From the NCBI GenBank assembly GCA_964614575.1, contig CAZTLX010000162.1, positions 1 to 10,543 of the forward strand: a stretch of 10,543 nucleotides of DNA. Reading direction: 5' to 3'. The notes under the pieces were generated by a model. That model did not search any database. It was not told where the DNA came from and saw only the letters and a program-made list of their open reading frames with translations. Origin of the DNA: JBGTLW01 sp964614575 (GTDB lineage Bacteria; Planctomycetota; Phycisphaerae; Phycisphaerales; Phycisphaeraceae). Shown here in pieces: positions 6,747 through 10,543 of this stretch (within the stretch, counting starts at the first letter, position 1; every line of letters starts with the position of its first letter). The position numbers were made by a program, and so were the translations under genes.

Positions 6747-7790
6747 GTGCCCGATCCATCCGCCACCCCCCATCCGCCCTCCGCCACCGCGCCCGATCTG
6801 GCCTTCGCCCGCGCGGTGCTCGACGCCGAGGCCGCTGCCATCGCGCGGATCGAGCCGGACGCGAGCTTCACCGCCGCGGTCGATCTGCTGCTCAATCTCC
6901 CCGAGGCCGGTTCGCTGGTCGTCTCGGGCATCGGCAAGAGCGGGCTGATCGGGGCCAAGCTCTCGGCCACGTTCTCCTCCACCGGCACGCCGTCCCACTT
7001 CCTCCACCCCTCCGAGGCGATGCACGGCGACCTGGGCCGCGTCCGCCGCGGCGACGCGGTGCTGATCCTGTCCTACGGCGGGAACACCGACGAGGTCGTC
7101 GCCCTCGCCTCGATCCTCCGGCAGGACGGCGTGCCCGTGATCGCGATCGTCGGCAAGGCGGCGTGCGATCTTGGCCGGCTCGCGACGCTGACGCTGTGCG
7201 TCGGCGACGTGACCGAGGCGTGCCCGCACAACCTCGCGCCGACCGCGAGCACCACGGCGATGCTGGCGCTGGGCGATGCGCTGGCGCTGGCGGTCAGCCG
7301 CCGCCGCGGCTTCGGGGCCGAGGACTTCCACAAGTTCCACCCCGGCGGCGGGCTGGGGCGGCAGCTCACGCCCGTCACCGAGGCGATGCGTTTCGTGGCG
7401 ATCGGCGACCAGCCGAACCTGCCGCTGATCCCGCAGGGCGACACGGTCGAGGTGGCCTACGCCGAGGCCACCCGCGTCGCCGAGACCCGCGGCATCCGCC
7501 GCGCCGGCGCGCTGGTGATCGTCGATGACGCGGGCAGGCTGGCCGGCATCTTCACCGACGGTGACCTGCGGCGGCTGGTCTTCGAGGACCGGGCCGCGCT
7601 GTCGCGCCCGATCGGCGCGGTGATGACGAAAAACCCGCGCACGCTGCGCGACACGTCGCTGATCCGCGAAGCGATGAAGATCATGCGAGAACGCCGCATC
7701 GACGAGCTGCCGGTCGTCGATGAAGCAGGCAAGCCCGTGGGATTGATCGACGTGCAGGATTTGGTCGCGCTGAAGGTGGTGGAGGGATGA
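6747..7790 (+). CDS. kdsD: Arabinose-5-phosphate isomerase (KpsF/GutQ/KdsD family), SIS + two CBS domains
   Basis: Interconverts D-ribulose 5-phosphate and D-arabinose 5-phosphate, the first step of KDO synthesis, in the cytoplasm. The 347 residues carry a SIS domain (about 45-190) and a CBS pair (about 225-345). Residues K64 (SGIGKSG), H93 (AMHGDLG), E116 (SYGGNTDE) and H198 (HPGGGLG) fall at a constant +5 offset from the E. coli KdsD residues I recall as catalytic (K59, H88, E111, H193), so activity is expected. CBS landmarks are 'VDDAGRLAGIFTDGDLRR' and 'ERRIDELPVVDEAGKPVGLID'. The start is GTG at 6747 with GGAG six nt upstream. It is the first gene of a rightward unit with kdsC 46 nt downstream, and a promoter lies just ahead. 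Its pairing with kdsC supports the KDO role over the GutQ-type sugar-alcohol role. Confidence 0.95.
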   Translation: MPDPSATPHPPSATAPDLAFARAVLDAEAAAIARIEPDASFTAAVDLLLNLPEAGSLVVSGIGKSGLIGAKLSATFSSTGTPSHFLHPSEAMHGDLGRVRRGDAVLILSYGGNTDEVVALASILRQDGVPVIAIVGKAACDLGRLATLTLCVGDVTEACPHNLAPTASTTAMLALGDALALAVSRRRGFGAEDFHKFHPGGGLGRQLTPVTEAMRFVAIGDQPNLPLIPQGDTVEVAYAEATRVAETRGIRRAGALVIVDDAGRLAGIFTDGDLRRLVFEDRAALSRPIGAVMTKNPRTLRDTSLIREAMKIMRERRIDELPVVDEAGKPVGLIDVQDLVALKVVEG

Positions 7791-7797
7791 CCCGGCG

Positions 7798-7815
7798 TGC
7801 CGGCTTCAGCCGGCA
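7798..7815. repeat. Short GC-rich hairpin between kdsD and kdsC
   Basis: TGCCGGCT (7798-7805) and its reverse complement (7808-7815) form an 8-bp stem with a 2-nt loop, or a GCC/GGC stem closed by TTCA. It sits 7 nt after the kdsD stop and is preceded by CCCGGCGTG, a nonamer found again at the start of the hairpin cluster at 9191. It could modulate kdsC translation, stabilise the upstream message, or be a copy of a REP-like element. Confidence 0.5.
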
Positions 7816-7836
7816 TGGCCGCACCCGTAAAACGAC

Positions 7837-8358
7837 ATGCCAGACCCAAAAGACATCCAACTTCTTGTGTTCGACGTTGACGGCGTCTTCACCGACGGCA
7901 CGCTGTCCTACGGCGAGGACGGCACGATCCGCCGATCGTTCGACATCAAGGACGGCATGGCGATCCGCCTGGCCCGCGAGGCCGGGCTTCTCACCGCGGT
8001 CCTCACCGCGAAGGTCAGCGCCGCGACGCGCCAGCGCATGGCGGACCTGAAGATCGATCACGTTTTTGAGGGGTTTGATGAGACGGGGGGCAAGGGCGCG
8101 GGCATCGAGCAGCTCGCCCAGCAGGCGGGTGTCGCGTTGGAGCAGGTCGCGTACATGGGCGACGACCTGATGGACCTGCCGGCGCTGCGGCGTGTGGGCT
8201 ACCCGATGTGCCCCGCGGATGCGGCCGGGGAGGTCAAGGCGGTGTGTGCCTTTGTTTCAACCTTCCGGGGGGGCCGCGGCGCGGTGCGCGACGCGGTTGA
8301 GCACGTGCTCAAGGCCCAGGGGTATTGGGACAAGCTGGTGGGGGGGTACAGCGGGTGA
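7837..8358 (+). CDS. kdsC: KDO-8-phosphate phosphatase (KdsC, HAD superfamily)
   Basis: Hydrolyses 3-deoxy-D-manno-octulosonate 8-phosphate to KDO, which is then activated and built into the lipopolysaccharide inner core. The 173 residues are typical for the capless C0-type HAD enzymes. HAD motifs: nucleophile D13 and acid/base D15 in FDVDGVFTDG; T57 in 'VLTAKVS' (motif II, where many homologues have TGR); K86 in 'GGKGAG' (motif III); G108-D109-D110 and D113 in GDDLMDLP (motif IV). The tail 'FRGGRGAVRDAVEHVLKAQGYW' is the family's C-terminal substrate-closing segment. It lies 46 nt after kdsD, with a hairpin in the gap, and its TGA overlaps the GTG of the next gene. YrbI-like phosphatases acting on other nonulosonic acids are an alternative, but the kdsD neighbour argues for KDO. 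Confidence 0.93.
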   Translation: MPDPKDIQLLVFDVDGVFTDGTLSYGEDGTIRRSFDIKDGMAIRLAREAGLLTAVLTAKVSAATRQRMADLKIDHVFEGFDETGGKGAGIEQLAQQAGVALEQVAYMGDDLMDLPALRRVGYPMCPADAAGEVKAVCAFVSTFRGGRGAVRDAVEHVLKAQGYWDKLVGGYSG

Positions 8359-9200
8359 CTGAAGCGATGCCACATTCCGGGCCGGAGTCGCACGTCGCCT
8401 GCATGGCGTGCGGCTATGACCTGCGGGGGTTGGCGACTGATGCGCGTTGTCCGGAGTGCGGTGGAGCAGAGCGGTCGGCCGGTCTGTTGGCCAATCCGGC
8501 GATACTCCGGTCGATCCGCCGGGCTGCGTGGAGCTTATGGGTGATTGCCGCCTGCGTGCCGGTCAGCGGTTTGATGGCGTTATGGGTTGTGACCATTGGC
8601 GTGAATCGCCACGGCGGTCTGGCGGTCGATACGTTCCTCGGCATCCTGCTCGTCGTTGGGATCATGTGGTCGCCCGCGATCGGCATATTGATCGCGGTCT
8701 GGCGGTTGACGGGGTGCGGCGTGGCTGCCTGGCGAGGCCGTTCCTGGCAGGATTGGTCGGCGGTCACGGCTCGGGTATTGGTTTCGATACGCTTTGCCGG
8801 GATGGTGGTGTTCTTCGCGGCATCGGTTGTGGATTACGGCCAGTACCCTTGGATTCGCAGGATGATGCCCGATGTCGAAACGAGCCTCGGCGTGTTAATG
8901 GTCATCCATCTGCTGGCGCTCGGGGCGGTTGGATATTACGCGCAGGGGTTGGCGCGATTGCTTGATTTATCCGAGGCCCGTGTCGCGGTGTGGTTCGCGG
9001 TGGTCACGAGCCTGTTGAGTCAGGCATTGCTTGCCATGCACATGATGCCGGGGTTCTGGCATCCGTTGTCGGGATTGCCTGACGCGATGGCGGCCCCGTT
9101 TGCCTTATTGATTTATGCCGCTCCGATCCTCGCGTGCTCGGTCGCGGCGGGGATGCTTGGGGCGGGGTTGTGGCGGGTGAGTCGGCGTGTCCCGGCGTGA
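8355..9200 (+). CDS. Zinc-ribbon multi-pass membrane protein of unknown function
   Basis: I do not recognise a characterised family. About 281 residues if started at the GTG (8355) that overlaps the kdsC stop as GTGA, with GGGGGG at 8341-8346 as a possible ribosome-binding site; an ATG at 8367 is an alternative. The N-terminus holds a four-cysteine zinc-ribbon-like motif: C16-x2-C19 in CMACGYDLRGL and C32-x2-C35 in CPECG. Roughly six hydrophobic helices follow, at about residues 58-82, 91-115, 138-156, 174-196, 208-228 and 245-270. The ribbon should face the cytoplasm. The 4-nt overlap points to translational coupling with kdsC, so a role at the envelope or in lipopolysaccharide assembly is possible but unproven. 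Third codon positions are less GC-biased than in kdsD and kdsC. The CGYDLRGL...CPECG module recurs, as I recall, in many planctomycete membrane proteins. Confidence 0.8.
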   Translation: MTEAMPHSGPESHVACMACGYDLRGLATDARCPECGGAERSAGLLANPAILRSIRRAAWSLWVIAACVPVSGLMALWVVTIGVNRHGGLAVDTFLGILLVVGIMWSPAIGILIAVWRLTGCGVAAWRGRSWQDWSAVTARVLVSIRFAGMVVFFAASVVDYGQYPWIRRMMPDVETSLGVLMVIHLLALGAVGYYAQGLARLLDLSEARVAVWFAVVTSLLSQALLAMHMMPGFWHPLSGLPDAMAAPFALLIYAAPILACSVAAGMLGAGLWRVSRRVPA

Positions 9201-9224
9201 CGCGCCGGGGCACTGAAGTGCCCC
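9191..9224. terminator. Overlapping hairpins at a convergent gene junction
   Basis: Two mutually exclusive stems. CCCGGCG (9191-9197) pairs with 9203-9209 across the stop codon. GGGGCAC (9207-9213) pairs with 9218-9224 around a TGAA loop. They lie between the convergent membrane-protein and TPR genes (63-bp gap), and GCCCC/GGGGC segments just after could pair too. No T-tract follows, so a terminator role rests on position and stem strength. Confidence 0.5.
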
Positions 9225-9263
9225 TGCCTTGGTGGGGCAGTGGGGATGTGCGTGGGCGCGTGG

Positions 9264-9593
9264 TCAGTTCCCGGCGGTGATGGTAGCGAGCAGTTCGGTG
9301 AGTTCGGAGATGGCTTTCTGGTTGCCGGCGGCGGTGGCGCGTTCCAGGCCTTGCTTGAGCGTGGCGACGGCGGCGTCGCGGTCGCCGAGCCGGGCCTGGA
9401 GCTGGCCCTTCTGGTAGTAGGCGTAGAGGTAGTCGGGGTTCAGGTCGATCGCCTTGTCCAGCCAGGGCAGGGCGTCTTCGGGGTACTCGCCCTTGGTGTG
9501 CTCCAGGGCGATCATGTAAGGCACATCCGCGTCGGCGGGGTCGGCGGCGTGGAGCTTGAGCAGCTTCTCGATGCGGTCGTCGGGCATGGGCAT
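9264..9593 (-). CDS. Small TPR-repeat protein
   Basis: A 109-residue protein composed mainly of about two tetratricopeptide repeats, a helix-turn-helix scaffold for protein-protein contacts. Repeat one spans about 24-56 (ADVPYMIALEHTKGEYPEDA then 'LPWLDKAIDLNPD'). Repeat two spans about 57-91 ('AYYQKGQLQARLGDRDAAVATLKQGLERA'), with the expected small residues at turn positions and the NPDYLYAYY junction. A short capping helix follows. There is no signal peptide or membrane segment, so it is probably cytoplasmic. ATG at 9593 and ATG at 9587 are both possible starts. The upstream region is C-rich on this strand with no Shine-Dalgarno. It stands alone: convergent with the zinc-ribbon membrane gene and divergent from the SET gene. 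The partner is unknown. Confidence 0.85.
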   Translation of the reverse strand: MPMPDDRIEKLLKLHAADPADADVPYMIALEHTKGEYPEDALPWLDKAIDLNPDYLYAYYQKGQLQARLGDRDAAVATLKQGLERATAAGNQKAISELTELLATITAGN

Positions 9594-9606
9594 AGGTTAG
9601 GACGGA

Positions 9607-9654
9607 GGGGAGGTGGGGTCTAGTTGGGGGAGGGGGTGTGGGGTTGGCGTGGGG
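9607..9654 (+). other. G-run tract upstream of the TPR gene (candidate G-quadruplex)
   Basis: Six runs of four or five G lie within 48 nt on the + strand: 9607-9610, 9615-9618, 9626-9630, 9632-9636, 9640-9643 and 9651-9654. The spacers are short, with almost no C. The complementary C-rich strand is the sense strand of the TPR gene leader, just ahead of its start. The pattern satisfies the usual G-quadruplex rule several times over; whether it folds or regulates is unknown. Confidence 0.6.
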
Positions 9655-9655
9655 T

Positions 9656-9750
9656 GATTCTGCCCTTCGCTCCCGCTCAGGGGCGGGCGTTAGGACAAAC
9701 CCACCCGCGCGACCCAACGCCCGTCCTGAGCGGGAGCGAAGGGCGGGATC
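9656..9750. repeat. Long imperfect inverted repeat (~95 nt hairpin)
   Basis: Arms 9656-9680 and 9726-9750 match at 23 of 25 positions, with a perfect 19-nt core (9662-9680 / 9726-9744). After a one-base slip, pairing continues inward through GGGCGTT-type sequence to about 9694/9712, leaving a loop of about 17 nt. It lies between the divergent TPR and SET genes. There is no open reading frame, so it resembles a non-autonomous repeat such as a REP/BIME-like or MITE-like unit. A T-rich stretch (9761-9770) follows 10 nt later, too far away for a standard intrinsic terminator. Confidence 0.75.
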
Positions 9751-9787
9751 ACGCGAAATATTTCTTTTTTGTGGGGCGGAATCCTCT

Positions 9788-9815
9788 TTGTTTTGCGCAA
9801 GGCCCTGCGTATATT
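9788..9815 (+). promoter_or_regulatory. Candidate promoter of the SET-domain gene
   Basis: TTGTTT (9788-9793) and TATATT (9810-9815) are spaced 16 nt apart in the only A/T-rich stretch of this region (about 9755-9815). Transcription would begin near 9822, giving a leader of about 84 nt before the ATG at 9906. The leader includes a 6-bp hairpin, GCACGA/TCGTGC at 9834-9849 with a 4-nt loop. Predicted by eye only. Confidence 0.4.
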
Positions 9816-9905
9816 CACCGCGCAGCGCGCGTTGCACGAGGCGTCGTGCGATCGACAACGCAGCGGGCCCGTCGGCCGGGTTGCCGTCGTTGGGTTCCCG
9901 TTGCC

Positions 9906-10543
9906 ATGATGCATCCGCACACCGAGCTGCGCCTGATCAGCGAAGACATGGGCTTCGGCGTCTTCGCCACCCGCCTGATCCCCGCCGGCACCGTCGTCTA
10001 TGCCAAGGACGCGCTGGACATCGAGTTCGCCCCCGGCGACCCGCTGATCCACGACCCCGCCTACGCCCAGACCGTCGAGAAGTACACCTACATCGAGTCG
10101 GACGGAACCCGCGTGCTCTCCTGGGACCACGCCAAGTACGTCAACCACTGCTGCGAGCCGTCCACCCTCACCACGGGCTACGGCTTCGAGATCGCCCTGC
10201 GCGACCTGATGCCGGGCGACGAGCTGACCGACGATTACGCCATCTTCAACAGCGCCATGCCCATGCCCTGCCTCTGCGGCGTGCCCGGCTGCCGGGGCAT
10301 GGTGCGCAGCGAGGACTTCGACGCCATGGTCGAGAGCTGGGACCTGCGCATCGCCGCGGCGATCGCCCGCTTCAACGACGTGCCCCAGCCGATGCTGTCG
10401 CTGATCCCGGTGGGCACGCTGCGCCGGCTGCGCAAGTATCTGCGGACCGGCGAGGGCTTCCGCAGCGTGGCGACCCAGAAGCTGCCCGCCCGCCGCCGCG
10501 CGGTCGCGGTGGTGACGCTCAACGGCAACGGTCATCACGCGCG
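9906..10543 (+). CDS. SET-domain protein (putative lysine methyltransferase), 3' end outside window
   Basis: SET domains transfer methyl groups from S-adenosylmethionine to lysine side chains; they are typical of eukaryotic histone methyltransferases and also occur in some bacteria. The frame is open from ATG 9906 to the window edge (212 codons), so the C-terminus is missing. Landmarks in order: 'EDMGFGVFATRLIPAGTVVY' (residues 15-34) matching the SET N-terminal strand pair; NHCCEPST at about 79-86, the N-H-x-C-x-P cofactor and pseudoknot motif; 'GDELTDDYAIFN' at about 103-114, matching ELTxDY with the active-site tyrosine; and a post-SET-like CLCGVPGCRG at about 120-129, whose three cysteines with that of NHCC could bind zinc. 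About 80 further residues follow, rich in basic segments such as LRRLRKYLR. No Shine-Dalgarno is seen; an in-frame GTG at 9846 is possible but less natural. The substrate is unknown. Confidence 0.88.
   Translation, partial: MMHPHTELRLISEDMGFGVFATRLIPAGTVVYAKDALDIEFAPGDPLIHDPAYAQTVEKYTYIESDGTRVLSWDHAKYVNHCCEPSTLTTGYGFEIALRDLMPGDELTDDYAIFNSAMPMPCLCGVPGCRGMVRSEDFDAMVESWDLRIAAAIARFNDVPQPMLSLIPVGTLRRLRKYLRTGEGFRSVATQKLPARRRAVAVVTLNGNGHHA

Noticed and set aside
6684..7340. Upstream extension of the scpA reading frame
   Set aside because: The extension is antisense to kdsD and compositionally a shadow. GTG at 6683 has GGAAGG at correct spacing and starts just before the kleisin domain.
9656..9770. 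Intrinsic terminator made of the long hairpin plus T-rich 9761-9770
   Set aside because: The T-tract is 10 nt beyond the stem and interrupted, no + strand gene ends nearby (the last stop is at 9200), and the A/T-rich stretch is better explained as upstream promoter DNA of the SET gene.
9004..10538. Long - strand open frames across the TPR gene, the intergenic region and the SET gene
   Set aside because: The peptides are Arg/His/Pro-rich or Asp/Gly/His-rich shadows and run through the inverted repeat; the + strand SET frame has the real motifs.

Overview
The window reads as a chromosomal segment of a high-GC Gram-negative bacterium, most likely a planctomycete of the Phycisphaerae type. The clues are a fused SecDF with large periplasmic insertions, a YajC with a long low-complexity N-terminal extension, a membrane protein opening with a C-x2-C / CPEC zinc ribbon around 'CGYDLRGL' (a style I associate with planctomycetes), KDO-pathway genes implying lipopolysaccharide, and few clear Shine-Dalgarno sites. 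This is inference from protein style; no rRNA is present to settle it.

Left third (1-4705, + strand): the end of yajC and a very large secDF form the accessory module of the Sec translocon. Between them sits a short gene of the four-helix-bundle / S23 intervening-sequence-protein family (491-856). It is flanked by 29-nt inverted repeats (26/29 identical) built from G-rich heptads GGGNNNN. The gene looks like a small mobile or domesticated cassette placed inside the yajC-secDF operon, and it is the most unusual object here.

Middle (4706-6746, - strand): a convergent hairpin separates secDF from a two-gene unit transcribed leftward: scpA (condensin kleisin subunit) followed at once by a calcineurin-like metallophosphoesterase. 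A compact 63-bp divergent region separates scpA from the next + strand operon and holds a good sigma70-type promoter whose -10 is nearly symmetric on the two strands.

Right-middle (6747-9200, + strand): kdsD (arabinose-5-phosphate isomerase) and kdsC (KDO-8-phosphate phosphatase) are two steps of KDO synthesis. An unrecognised zinc-ribbon six-helix membrane protein overlaps the kdsC stop codon, so it is probably translationally coupled.

Right end (9201-10543): a hairpin-rich convergent junction, a small TPR protein on the - strand, then about 310 bases without a gene. That gap holds a tract of six G-runs, a ~95-nt long inverted repeat and a candidate promoter. It leads into a SET-domain protein with a post-SET cysteine cluster, which runs off the right edge. 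No tRNA, rRNA, CRISPR array or transposase was seen.
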